Counted from the stretch's first letter, positions 1 to 10,400 are shown. The stretch: DNA of 10,907 nucleotides from an uncultured Mollicutes bacterium (GCA_900547045.1 URFB01000027.1:1-10907), one strand, 5' to 3'. Program-made: numbers and translations. The notes: generated from the sequence alone by a model not told the origin.

Positions 1-3000
1 TTGTTATTAGATATGAAGCTATTGACATTGATGTTTCTTTAAGAGCAAGCAGTATAAGTAGTGATGCTGATCTAATAATTCCAGCTACAATTGGTGAAAA
101 TGGTGAATTCAATATGTCAGCCAGCTATATTGGACGTCTATATGAATTAATTATTACATCAAGCAATTGTAAAAATGCAATTATTAAATTCTATGATGAT
201 GAAACTCATGATTATACTAATGATAATGTTTCTATTCTTCACGCTTCTAGTAATCGAATCAAATTTATGGCCTATGCTACAAATTATGAAACATATTATG
301 GTGTGGCGAATATTGAAATAATTAAAGCTATTTTAAGTGCTAAGCTTGAAAATCTAACGAAGGATTTTGATCGTAAGCCGGTAGAGCCTATACTTTCAAT
401 TACACCTGAGGGTATTTCTGGTATCAATCCTATCTATTCATATCATTATCAAACTGATGATACTGATTTGAAACTTATGGCACCTACTATGATAGGCTCT
501 TATAAGGTAACAGTTGAGGTTAATTCAACCGACGATTATGAAGGATTTATTATTAAACAAGACTTTACAATCAATAAGAGTGATATGACTAAGCTTGTTG
601 TTCCTGATGAGTATCGAGAAATTGAGTACACAGGATTGCCTGTCGAGCTACCTAGTGTATTAGGATATGTAAATAATCCAACATACACATATAAATTTAG
701 CTATTTTGATGGTAATAGTTATGTTCCATATGATAGTGATGAAAGACCAATTAATGTTGGTTCATATAGTGTTTTAATTACGCTTCTTGGAGTTGATGGA
801 GCATATGATACTGATTCTGTATTGATATACTTTAAGATTGTTCCTCATAAGATCAATGTATCATTTGATCGCAATAAGCTTGCATATAGTGGTAGCATTG
901 AAAGACCAGTAGCAACTGCTTATGGCTACAATAATGAAGAAATTAAGCTTGAATATACGGCAGAGGATTCAATTAATGTTGGTACATATCACATTTCGGT
1001 TCGTTCTTTAAATGAAAACTATGAATTGGTTGGTTGCGAGCTTGATTATGAAATTCTTGCGCGTGATTTAATTATAAGTGTAAATGAGGATAGTGTTGTA
1101 CTTACAAGTAGCGATGCTTGGAAGAAGAAACTCACTGATGCTAATGTATCTAATTTAGCTCGTACCGATAAATTTGAGGGTACAATTACTCTAATTTCTG
1201 ATGGTATTGGCGAATTTACAAGCCTTGATGATTTCGAAATTGCTATGAATATAACAAGATCAGGTGAGGATGTAACTAGAAATTATAATTTCATTTATGA
1301 ATTATACGTTCATGTTCGTCAAAAGGCTATTAATTATGAATTATCAGATACATCATATGATTACGATGGTCATGAACATCAAGCAAATCTTAATATTATT
1401 ACTAGTGATGTTACAGCAAGCTATAGCTATAATGGTATAAGCTATTCTGAAATGCCTAAATTTGTTAATGCTGGAGTTTATAAGATCAAGGTTAAGCTTG
1501 AAAGAGAAAACTTTGATACAGCTGAATTCATTATTACATTAACAATTAATAAGATTAATCTTAATATTACAGAGGTTATAGCTAATTCTAAGTCTTACGA
1601 TGGTGAATATAGAAGTGAATATAGCTCTAATAATAATGTTGGGGCTACAAATATATCTAATACAGTTGCTGCTAAACAAGTAGGAATCATTGTACATAAT
1701 GATGCTCTTGAAGGTAATACAATTAGATACAATTATCGTTACTTCGACCTTCTAACTAATACTGAATTAACTGAGGCTCCTACAAAGCCTGGACGTTATA
1801 AAGTAATTGTTGAGGCTCTTGAGTCTATAAATTATGAGGCTACATCAGCTGAAGCTATCTTTGAAATTACAAAGATTGATGCTTCAATTATTCCATTTGT
1901 TCATGAATCTACATATATTGATGAAAATGGTATTTCTCATAAATATACGTACGAGACTAAGGTTGATGGCTTAAATCAGGTTTATGGCTCTGGCTACAAT
2001 ACATTAAGATTTACTCTTCTTACTAATGGTGAGATTACAATTCACTATTATAGTAAGGATAGAACTATTGATTATGGTACAACTAAGCCAGTTAATGCTG
2101 GAGATTACATAATGGTAATTAATGCGGCTGAAACTGATGAGTATAATGCGTTTGAAACTGAAACTGAATTTACAATTGAAAAGCGTTCAATCACTATAAC
2201 AGGTGATGCAAGACATGTTTATGATGGTAATGTATTTACAATTGATGATATTAACGCCTTAAATAATTTAACAATTACATCATCAGGTGCTTTAGTTTCT
2301 GGACTTGAAATTAAAGGACGTCTTCAAACAAATGAAGCTGTAGAAGGTACATATTTCTATAATGATCTAATATTAAATAATTTTGATATCTTAAAGGATG
2401 GTAACTCAGTACTTGAAAATTACAATATTGTATTTGCTATTGTATTAAGAATCGAAAAGGCTGAAGCTAATGTTGAAATTGCAAATGATACCTATACATA
2501 TGATGGTAATATTCACGGTCTTGAATTTAATATGTCCGGTATTGTTGGTAATTATTATATTAAGTATTATGTTGGTACTGATGCTGAAGGCAATGAAATT
2601 TACTCATCAAGCCTAGCTTATATTAATGCTGGTGTTTATGAGGTTAAGTATCAGATAATCTTTGATAACTATAAGACTTTATCTGGTAGTCATAGCTTAA
2701 CAATTAATAAGGCTATTCCTACTGTAGAGCTTGCTAATAATAGTACTGAATATACTGGATCTATGATTGGCTATCCTATGATTAATACATTAACTGATGG
2801 TAAGATTAGCTATCAATTTGAAGGAATTATGGATAGACCTACAAATGTTGGTACTTATAAGCTTCAAGTAACAGTATCAGAAGGTACAAACTATGTTGAA
2901 TATAGCTTTGTATTCGATTATGAAATTACAAGAAGAGTTATTAGTGCTACATGGCCTTCTAATTTAACTTATAGCTACAATGGTACTAAGATTATTCCTA

Positions 3001-4115
3001 ACTATACATTGCCAACATTCAAAGAAAGCTTAAATGCTTCACTTGAGCTTGTAGATGGTGATGGTATTAATGCAGGAAGTCATACTTACAGAATTGTAAT
3101 TGGAAATAGTAATTTTGTTCTTGATGAAGCATCAGTTCAAAGAACTATTACAATTAAACAGGTTTTAGTTGATTATGAAGAATCTAAGACTGTTGAATAT
3201 CAAGGCAAGAAGCCTGAGCTTAATACTGTAGGCTTAATTTATAGTGATAATTATGAAGCAAGTGTTGGTATTTATAATTTAACTGTAAGTCTAGCTGATA
3301 ATGTAAATTATGCTTGGTCTGATGATTGCAAAGATTCAACTCGTGATTTTACTCTTGAAATTATAGCTAAAGACATTAATAGTGTAAGAATCATCTGTGT
3401 TGATGAGGCTACATATACTGGTAGTGCTATTACACCAAAGCCAGCAATTTCTTATGGTTCTTATAATTTAGTTGAGGGTAAAGATTATACAATTAACTAT
3501 AAGAATAATGTCAAGGCATATAGTGAAGCAGAAATTATAATTACGGGTATTGGTAACTTTACAGGTGTTGCAACAAAGACATTTACAATTAAGAATTCGC
3601 TATTATCATTAAATAGTGACTCTAATTATCAGTTCTTTGAGGCAATATCTAAGACTAATATCAAGGAATCTGATCATACTGCAATTAATGGATATCGCTC
3701 ATTAATATCTAACATATCATCTAAGACTACTGTTACTGAATTGTTAAGTAACTTCTTAAGTGAACAAGCTTCATATATCAAGGTATACAATAGTAGTAAT
3801 AGTGTTATAAGTAGTTCAAAATATGACACAACCTATGTTGGTACAGGCTTCCGTATTGTTCTTTACAATGATGCGACAGTCGCAATTGATGTTGTTTATA
3901 TTGCTGTAAGAGGTGATTTAAACGGTGATGGATTGATTACTATTGCAGATTATTCACTATTAACAAGAGGAGTTCTTAATAATACTTTAGCTAATGAATT
4001 CTACCTTGCTGCGGATGTTAACCATGATGGTTATGCATCAGCTGCTGATATGTCAATGTTAATGCTTCATATTAGAGGCACAAAAAATATTGATGATTTA
4101 AATAAGAAGCATTAG
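1..4115 (+). CDS. Giant extracellular MBG/YDG-repeat protein with C-terminal dockerin (5' end missing)
   Basis: The frame is open from the left edge (first whole codon at position 3) to TAG at 4113-4115, giving 1370 visible residues. The ATG at 114 is internal, because the 37 codons before it are open and continue the same kind of sequence. Nearly all of residues 115-1198 is a string of about 13 Ig-like modules of 70-110 residues. Each tends to open with Y-[DTSNQ]-G (Tyr at residues 209, 295, 454, 532, 740, 833, 917, 992, 1066, 1138), carries N-[VA]-G-x-Y near its end and closes with a T-I-N-K-like strand. This matches the MBG/YDG families of bacterial surface proteins. A pre-dockerin domain and a dockerin (residues about 1304-1364) finish the protein. 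There is no LPXTG, membrane segment or catalytic motif. By family, such arrays act as stalks or binding modules outside the cell. A surface or scaffold-bound role is inferred; the ligand is unknown. A hairpin follows the stop closely, so this gene probably ends its transcript. Confidence 0.9.
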   Translation, partial: VIRYEAIDIDVSLRASSISSDADLIIPATIGENGEFNMSASYIGRLYELIITSSNCKNAIIKFYDDETHDYTNDNVSILHASSNRIKFMAYATNYETYYGVANIEIIKAILSAKLENLTKDFDRKPVEPILSITPEGISGINPIYSYHYQTDDTDLKLMAPTMIGSYKVTVEVNSTDDYEGFIIKQDFTINKSDMTKLVVPDEYREIEYTGLPVELPSVLGYVNNPTYTYKFSYFDGNSYVPYDSDERPINVGSYSVLITLLGVDGAYDTDSVLIYFKIVPHKINVSFDRNKLAYSGSIERPVATAYGYNNEEIKLEYTAEDSINVGTYHISVRSLNENYELVGCELDYEILARDLIISVNEDSVVLTSSDAWKKKLTDANVSNLARTDKFEGTITLISDGIGEFTSLDDFEIAMNITRSGEDVTRNYNFIYELYVHVRQKAINYELSDTSYDYDGHEHQANLNIITSDVTASYSYNGISYSEMPKFVNAGVYKIKVKLERENFDTAEFIITLTINKINLNITEVIANSKSYDGEYRSEYSSNNNVGATNISNTVAAKQVGIIVHNDALEGNTIRYNYRYFDLLTNTELTEAPTKPGRYKVIVEALESINYEATSAEAIFEITKIDASIIPFVHESTYIDENGISHKYTYETKVDGLNQVYGSGYNTLRFTLLTNGEITIHYYSKDRTIDYGTTKPVNAGDYIMVINAAETDEYNAFETETEFTIEKRSITITGDARHVYDGNVFTIDDINALNNLTITSSGALVSGLEIKGRLQTNEAVEGTYFYNDLILNNFDILKDGNSVLENYNIVFAIVLRIEKAEANVEIANDTYTYDGNIHGLEFNMSGIVGNYYIKYYVGTDAEGNEIYSSSLAYINAGVYEVKYQIIFDNYKTLSGSHSLTINKAIPTVELANNSTEYTGSMIGYPMINTLTDGKISYQFEGIMDRPTNVGTYKLQVTVSEGTNYVEYSFVFDYEITRRVISATWPSNLTYSYNGTKIIPNYTLPTFKESLNASLELVDGDGINAGSHTYRIVIGNSNFVLDEASVQRTITIKQVLVDYEESKTVEYQGKKPELNTVGLIYSDNYEASVGIYNLTVSLADNVNYAWSDDCKDSTRDFTLEIIAKDINSVRIICVDEATYTGSAITPKPAISYGSYNLVEGKDYTINYKNNVKAYSEAEIIITGIGNFTGVATKTFTIKNSLLSLNSDSNYQFFEAISKTNIKESDHTAINGYRSLISNISSKTTVTELLSNFLSEQASYIKVYNSSNSVISSSKYDTTYVGTGFRIVLYNDATVAIDVVYIAVRGDLNGDGLITIADYSLLTRGVLNNTLANEFYLAADVNHDGYASAADMSMLMLHIRGTKNIDDLNKKH
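369..3596 (+). repeat. Array of about 13 MBG/YDG-like Ig-fold modules (protein-level repeat)
   Basis: The repeats are visible in the protein but have diverged at DNA level. Typical modules (residues about 209-282, 283-355, 454-525, 833-910, 917-985) share an opening Y-x-G, a central beta-rich stretch, then N-V-G-x-Y or N-A-G-x-Y, then a final strand of F-x-I-x-K type. Two longer modules (about residues 355-450 and 728-822) are of the YDG subtype, with an N-Y-N-[FI] element near the end. The module at about 625-725 is also longer than average. The last one (about 1138-1198) is the common Bacillota form with Y-T-G-x-A-I-x-P, G-K-D-Y-T and G-I-G-N-F-T-G. The marked differences between neighbours argue for old duplication rather than recent slippage. 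Boundaries are approximate. Confidence 0.82.
3597..3911 (+). other. Pre-dockerin domain of the first gene (domain-level)
   Basis: Residues about 1199-1303 lie between the last Ig-like module and the dockerin. The later part follows a pattern known from many Bacillota secreted proteins directly before dockerins: T-T-V-x-E-L near 3726, a short strand with a V-Y-N-S turn, then V-G-T-G-F at about 3837-3851, then two strands leading into G-D-L-N-G-D-G. The first 40 residues are not recognised. The role is probably structural, presenting the dockerin. Confidence 0.6.
3912..4091 (+). other. Type I dockerin domain of the first gene (domain-level)
   Basis: There are two calcium-loop/helix repeats. 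Loop 1 begins at Asp1305 (3915-3917) and reads D-L-N-G-D-G-L-I-T-I-A-D, with ligands at positions 1, 3, 5, 9 and 12. Loop 2 begins at Asp1338 (4014-4016) and reads D-V-N-H-D-G-Y-A-S-A-A-D with the same ligand spacing. Each is followed by an amphipathic helix. All calcium-ligand positions are intact, so the fold should be functional. Positions 10 and 11, which set cohesin specificity in Clostridium thermocellum (Ser-Thr there), are Ile-Ala and Ala-Ala here, so the partner is probably different. About nine residues after the second helix end the protein. Confidence 0.9.
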
Positions 4116-4127
4116 CTGGATAAAATT

Positions 4128-4165
4128 AATTAAGGGCTAATATAATAGCTTATTAGTCCTTAATT
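4128..4165 (+). terminator. Probable intrinsic terminator after the first gene
   Basis: The arms 4128-4142 and 4151-4165 pair over 15 positions, including one G-U wobble (4136/4157), around an 8-base loop. Three adjacent G-C or C-G pairs plus the wobble sit mid-stem. It starts 12 bases after the stop codon. The downstream T-tract is short and merges with the AT-rich stem (T164-T166 region, then GAAATT), so termination may be moderate. The A-rich left flank would also give a short T-tract on the opposite strand. Confidence 0.65.
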
Positions 4166-4200
4166 TGAAATTAAAAAGGAGTATGAATTATAATTTAAAT

Positions 4201-4294
4201 TTGGGATATTTGATATTATATTCAGAAGTTAAAATGGGGTTATATAAAACAGGGGTGTGGTGTGAATCACATTGGGATATTGATTTTATATATT
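4201..4294. repeat. Pair of imperfect direct repeats in the intergenic region
   Basis: TTGGGATATT followed by a TGAT...TTATAT element occurs at 4201-4222 and again at 4272-4294, start to start 71 bases. The copies differ by one inserted T and a few changes. They flank the short palindrome at 4261-4271. The function is unknown; two binding sites for one regulator or a small duplication are both possible. Confidence 0.45.
4261..4271. promoter_or_regulatory. Short perfect palindrome, possible operator
   Basis: TGTGA and TCACA are exact reverse complements around a single central A. The half-sites look like CRP half-sites, but the spacing (1 base instead of 6) does not fit CRP, and I cannot assign a regulator. 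It lies about 220 bases before the second start codon. It could be chance. Confidence 0.2.
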
Positions 4295-4409
4295 AAAAAT
4301 TAATTTAGAAATAGAAAAGCACTAAAAACTAAAAAAATGTTTAATATATAAAAAATCTTCTCTTTTTTAGATAAATATGGAAAAAAAGTTACGATAATAT
4401 TGTTTTTAT

Positions 4410-4438
4410 TTGTAATTTAGTACCAAAAGTTGTAAACT
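4410..4438 (+). promoter_or_regulatory. Tentative sigma-A-type promoter for the second gene
   Basis: TTGTAA (4410-4415) and TAAACT (4433-4438) are separated by 17 bases; each matches its consensus at 4 of 6 positions. A start near 4445 would leave a leader of about 43 bases carrying the AGGAG site. AT-rich sequence gives many such matches, so this is weak. Confidence 0.28.
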
Positions 4439-4474
4439 AATAATGGGAAAGTATGTCGAAAAAAGGGAAAACTT

Positions 4475-4479
4475 AGGAG
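4475..4479 (+). promoter_or_regulatory. Ribosome-binding site that fixes the start of the second gene
   Basis: AGGAG lies 8 bases before ATG 4488. It decides between that start and an in-frame ATG at 4443, which would add 15 polar residues and has no purine-rich site before it. Confidence 0.8.
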
Positions 4480-4487
4480 TTGATTTT

Positions 4488-7400
4488 ATGAAAAGTTATA
4501 ATACTTGTAATAATAAAAATACACATAGGTGGCTAAGCACCAGAAAAAAGAAGTGGATATTTTCAAGTGTCCTTCTTTTTGCTGCTCTTGTAAGCACTGT
4601 ATTAGCATTAGTACTTACATTGGGTAGAAGCAACGACAAACCATCTCATGACGGTATAACTACTAAGTTAAGTGAAATATCTAAAAATGAATATTTCACA
4701 TATGTAATTAAGGATAATACGACTTCTACAAGAAGGTACAATATTCCTCAAACGGAATATGCAGTAATTACGGGATTGTCACAAAGTGCAATAAACGAAA
4801 TTACTAATAACTCTAATTCTGTCTACAAAGTTGTGTTCCCTAGTGAGATTTATGTAGCTGATTCAACAGGAAATATTAAGAGTTATCCTGTGTGTGAAAT
4901 AAATACAATGAATTTTGCAAATAATGTCGATGGAGAACCATATAAAAAAGCATCAATGCTTTATAGTTCATTTTCATGGGCTAAGTCAGAAAAAGGTCTA
5001 AAAGAAGTTGGTAATAGTGATGCTGCAACAAAGATAGTTGATGGTTCTACTTATCCAGATAAAATCACAGAGATTGTTGTTCAGGATTCAGTTCAATATA
5101 TTGCTGAGGGTTCATTCCATGGACTTGATCACCTTGAGAGCGTAACATTACCATTTATTGGTACAGAAAGAGGAAATTTAGCTTCTGGTTCAGGTGTGGC
5201 GGCATTTGATGGTTATCTATCTGCCTTTGGTGCTGTTTTTGGCCACGGAAATCAGGTACATGGTAATTCCTCATCAGAATATTTCCCTGTAACAGATGCA
5301 AGACATATTTCATATTTAGATGCAAATGGAAAAATTCTAGATCTTAATGATCAAAAGGGCTTTAAGAATAACGGCGCTTATTATTTGAACAATACATATT
5401 ATTCTTGGTATAATAATGAAGCTGATATAAACGCGCAAACAAATCTTAATATGCCTGCAGATTTGAAAAACATTAAGATTACAACTGAAATATCAGTGGC
5501 TAATCATGCCTTCTTTAACTTATTTAATGTAGAAAATATTAGTGTTGGTTTTCAAGCGGCTTCATCAAGCTTAACGGATGCTAATGTTATTGGCGAATAT
5601 GCTTTTGCAAAGTGCGTTAGACTCGTACATGCTACTCTTCCTGGAAGTGTTAGCGACATTAGTACAACATCAGCTGTTAAGGTTGGTACATTTAACGAAT
5701 GCTATAAATTAAAAACAGTTCAATTTCCTAAAAATTTGAAGGAAATTAGTGATTCAATGTTCTATCGTTGCTACGAACTTGAGTCTCTTCAACTACCTAA
5801 TGGCGTTGAAAAAATTGGCGACCATGCGTTTGATGAATGTAAGAGCTTGAGCTCACTTTATCCTGCAAATGGCAAGGCAGAAGCGGAGACAATGCGTCTT
5901 CCTGAAACAATTAAATCAATTGGTACTTCAGCGTTTAGAGCATGTGCATCATTTAAGACTGTTGTAGTTCCTAACCAGACTAGATCAATTGGTCAATATG
6001 CATTTGATAGCTGTACATCTCTTACAACCCTAACAATTCCATTTATTGGCTCAAGAGCAGGAACAACAGGTAGTGAGGAAGCTTTATTTGGTTGGATTTT
6101 TGGTCGAACAACTGATCAAACTTCAACATCATCTGGTACAACTAGCGTTAAACAAAATATTACTGGCTCACAAACTGATACAGATCAGAATAATATTTTC
6201 ACTTATTATATTCCAACTACTTTAAAGAATCTATTTATTCTTAATGAAACAGTAGTTGCTCCGGGATCATTAATGAATGTGACTACGCTTGAAACCTTAT
6301 CAATTCAATACCCATCTTTAAGTGATACTAAGATGAGAATTGCCGAAGGTGCTTTGTCAGGCTGTGGTAATATTAAGAACTTAACTATTCCATTTGTTGG
6401 TGAGTATGATTGGGTTGTTGGCGAATCAAAATGCAAAAATGCTACATTAGGTTGGATTTTTGGTACTGAAGCATATACTGGTTCATATGCTGTAGATGCT
6501 TATATTGAAAATCATGAAGCTCACGATCCATGGCAAATACCTACTTCCTTAAAAAAGGTACAACTAGAGCATCAAACCTATTTGCCATCATATTCCTTCT
6601 ATAAAACAAATAAAATTGAAGAAATTGTTATAGGCAAAAGCACAATAAGATCTGAGGCCTCTGCATTCTTTGATGTTATTTCATTAAAGCGTCTTGAGCT
6701 TCCATTTGTAGGTGATAGAAGAACTGCAACAATAGAAAATAACTATTACGAATGGGGTCCATATAGATCATATAGATGTAGTTTGTATTGGAATTTTACT
6801 TCAAATTCTAGTACTGGAAATTACTTAAATGATGCAAATTATTTTTATCAGCGTTATATTCCAGAGTCATTAGAAGAGGTAACAATTACTGATGATACTT
6901 ATTTTTTGGCATCTGGCTTCCAAGGCTTTAAATCTCTAAAGAAAATAAGCATTAAAACTGGTGAAAACGAGATTACTGGTATTGAGGGCGGCTTATTCCA
7001 TGGATGTAGTAGTCTAGAAACATTAGAAATACCATATATTGGTTCGGATAAAAATACAGATCGCGTTGATTCTTGGCAGCATACAATACATTATTTCTTT
7101 GGTACTACAGAATATGATGGAACATATAAGGCTGATTTATATAACAATACTTGGTATATTCCAAAGACATTAAGCAGTATTACAATTGAGGACAATATTA
7201 ATTGTATTCCTGCTTATGCGTTCTATAAATTATCATCTGTTAATTCAATTTCAACAGATGCTCAAATTTCTTCAATATCTACTGGTTCATTTGGTTATTG
7301 TACAAATCTTACAATTTTGAAGATGGACAATGCTTCTTATTCAAATGTTGCAGATTATGCATTTATAAACGATTATTCATTAGGTGAAACGAATAAGTTC

Positions 7401-10400
7401 TTACCTAATACAGTTAGAACTATTGGTGATTATGCTTTATCAGGTACTGCAATAACTACTATTTCTGACAATAATGTAGATTTAAAGAAGAAGATTACCT
7501 CATTAGGTACAGGAGCTTTAGCAAAATGTCAAAATATTGCAAGCTTTAATTTTGATGACTATATTAGCTTGACAAGCGTAGGTTCATATTTGTTCTCTGG
7601 CTGTAAAAACTTATCTGATGTCAAATTAAATAGGTTTTTAACTAATTATATGTTCCAGGACTGTATAAGCCTTAGCGATATAAATCTAATAAAAGTTATT
7701 GATAACCTTCCAGATTCATCTACTAAAGGAGTAACAATTCCCGATGGATTATTTGATGGCTGTGTAAGCCTTAATGATGCTGATTATAAGTCTGGTAAAG
7801 GCTTAATTATTGGTGATGTAAGTAATAGTAATGCAAATGTAAATACTATTGGCGAGTATGCATTTAGAGGCTGTGTTTCATTAACTCATTTAGACTTACC
7901 TAATAAATTATTAGAAATTAGAGATGGTGCATTCCAAAATTGTACTATGCTTAAGATGCTAAGAATTCCAAGAGATTGTTATATCATGAATGAAGGAACA
8001 AATAAGACCACTGGTGAGGATTACCTTAATACCGGTATCTTCTATGGTTGTAATTCTGATTTCTATCTTGAGGTTTATCCTGACGAAAACCAATGGCCTT
8101 CAACATGGGGCTACAATTGGAATTGCTATTTCCCAGTTAATGTTATTGGTGGATCATCAGCAGAAATTTTTACATATGAGTATGACTCTAATTTAAGAGG
8201 ATATATTATCACAGGATTAAATTTTGAAAAAAATACATTTGTAACAAGACAAGGCTCTTATCTTGAATATCTTTTAAGTGATACTATAACCTTCCCTGCA
8301 ACCTATATGGGACTTCCAGTATATGGTATTAAAGATAATGCTTTTGCAGATAATGGTACAAATGGTCAAAATAATCCACAGGATGCATTTTCTCAGGTCG
8401 ACCGATTTATTCTAGGTGCAAACTTTACACAGCTTGGTAGTGATTCTTTAACTTTTGAAAAAGTAGACCCTGCAACGGGTGCAACAACAGGCGTTCAAAG
8501 GACTGTATATATATTCTCACAAAAGACTAGTGCTCAGTCTGCAGCAGAACCATTATTACATGCAGGTGCTGAAAGTACATTTTCAAATCGTGCAATGACT
8601 TTTTATAAGGAGGCTTGGAAGTTTGTAGGTACAAGACCTGTCATATTATTAGATGCATTATCAATTAAATTTGAAAATGATTCTTATATGTATGCGCTTG
8701 GTAAGCAAATAATTCCAGAAATTGTAGATATATCGGCTAAAGGTAGTACTTCATCTGGAGTGGCTACAAGTGCTATTAGATATTCTAATGAAGAATTAAT
8801 TGTTGCGAATGGTGAAGATTATATAAAAAATATTTTCTATGATTTTACGCCAGGCGTTGGATATCAAAACTTAAATCTTAAAAACATTAATATCCAATAT
8901 TCTAACAATGTTAATGTTGGTAAAGGTCTTGTATCTTTATCATCAAATTGTGCTGACCTTTTTGGTACAAAGAAAATTTACTTTGATATAACACCAATAG
9001 AAATCGACTTATTTACCGAAAGTGATGATTCTGATACATTGTTTAAAAAATATGGTGTCGATGCTAGTAATGAACCACTGTATAAAAATGCGTATAATTT
9101 GTTTTTAAATTTGTATTATATGTATTATTCGACATATGGCGATAAGATTCCACAGGCAGAAATTAAAAATGATTCTTTCCTATCTACATTCTTTGCAAAG
9201 TATGCAAATATTACCTATGGTAATGTATGGACTCATAGTAACTGGGAGCTTGGTAGCTCTGTACTAAATATTCCAGAAGGCTATAGAATGACGGGTGTTT
9301 TAACAACATCTTCTAATAATCGTGGTATTTATTTATCTTATAAGACAGAAAAATATGGCGATTTAAGTACATTTACGGGTAGTGTGGGCGGTTTCACATG
9401 GCTTGAGTCACCTCATATTTATAATGCTAAGGGTGAGGATGTAACTGATAACTTTACATTTATGATTACAAATTGTGTTGTAATTAACCCATTTACATTG
9501 GATCCTAATGATATTACATGGGATGGATCAAAAGGACCAAATGAAAGTGTATGGAAATATGGCTATACTGGAGAAGCAATTGTTCCCGTTCCTAAAATTA
9601 GTGGACAATCATTTGATTTAGCAAGTGAATGTACAGTTGAGGTTTATTTAACTGGTACACAAACTCAAGCAACTGCAATTGATCCATTTGATATTGATCA
9701 CAAGCTTTATAAAGCTCAAATTGTTCATGTATCGAATAATTTTGAATTAGGGGCAAGTATTGTTTCGATGGAATTCAAAATAATAGCAAGCAATGTTAAT
9801 GTACAAATTAGCATGGTTCATACAATTTTAGAAAATGAGGACTATTATAGATATAGTGGACCATATGTAACCTCTAAGGGCGATGGATATTCAATAACTG
9901 TAACCGGCTTAGGTAAGAATTCATATATAACTGGTGACCTTGAAACATCTGGTTACGCAGTCGGAACATATCGTAATGGTGATAACTTAAACTTTAATTT
10001 CGGTATTCAAACTGGTGGTGCACCATTTAAGATTTACTCTTCAACGAGAACCGATGTAAGCGGTCCACTTGAAGAAGGTAATCAAACAGGTTTAAACGCT
10101 TATTATAATGTATCATTTGAAATGAGATGCGAAATTAAATGGCAAACATTTGATGCAAGATTAGAAATTGAAGATCGTGATAATAAGGGTAATAAAATTG
10201 CTTATGAAGCAAATGAGAAGAATGTATATCCTAAATATTCTCTTGTTGAATCATCTTTAAAGGAAGGTGAGGCCTTAACAAACGGTTTAAAGGTTGAATT
10301 AACATATGGTACAGATGGCTATGAGCATCCACTTACTGTTAATGTTTTAAACTCTAAGGCAACTAATTTAGGTTCATTCCTTTCAAATAATATAACATCT

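Larger units (their letters stand above)
4116..4487. other. Intergenic region between the two giant genes
   Basis: These 372 AT-rich bases contain no convincing gene. They hold a long hairpin directly after the first stop, an imperfect direct repeat (4201/4272), an 11-base palindrome (4261-4271), A/T tracts near 4329-4390, a tentative promoter and a good Shine-Dalgarno site for the second gene. I saw no tRNA-like or riboswitch-like core. The length and the hairpin suggest that the two genes are transcribed separately. Confidence 0.7.

Noticed and set aside
369..3596. Recurrent DNA words such as ACAATTAATAAG as a nucleotide-level repeat or CRISPR-like array
   Set aside because: They encode the repeated T-I-N-K-type strand of the Ig-like modules, spacing is irregular, and there are no uniform spacers.
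114..4115. ATG at 114 as the true start of the first gene
   Set aside because: The frame is open back to the window edge with 37 more codons of similar sequence, no ribosome-binding site precedes this ATG, and there is no signal peptide after it.
4183..4296. 37-codon small open frame in the intergenic gap (M-N-Y-N-L-N-L-G...)
   Set aside because: AGGAG is present, but only 1 base separates it from the ATG, too close for normal initiation. The peptide has no recognisable feature. It cannot be fully excluded.
4329..4370. CTAAAAAA / TTTTTTAG inverted repeat as a second terminator or riboswitch
   Set aside because: The stem is only 8 weak pairs around a 26-base loop, as expected by chance in A/T tracts.
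4443..4487. Upstream in-frame ATG at 4443 as start of the second gene
   Set aside because: It has no Shine-Dalgarno site, whereas ATG 4488 has AGGAG at 8 bases.
7990..8196. 68-codon open frame inside the second gene
   Set aside because: It lies in another frame of a continuous 2140-codon gene with clear LRR content, and no ribosome-binding site or family match is seen.
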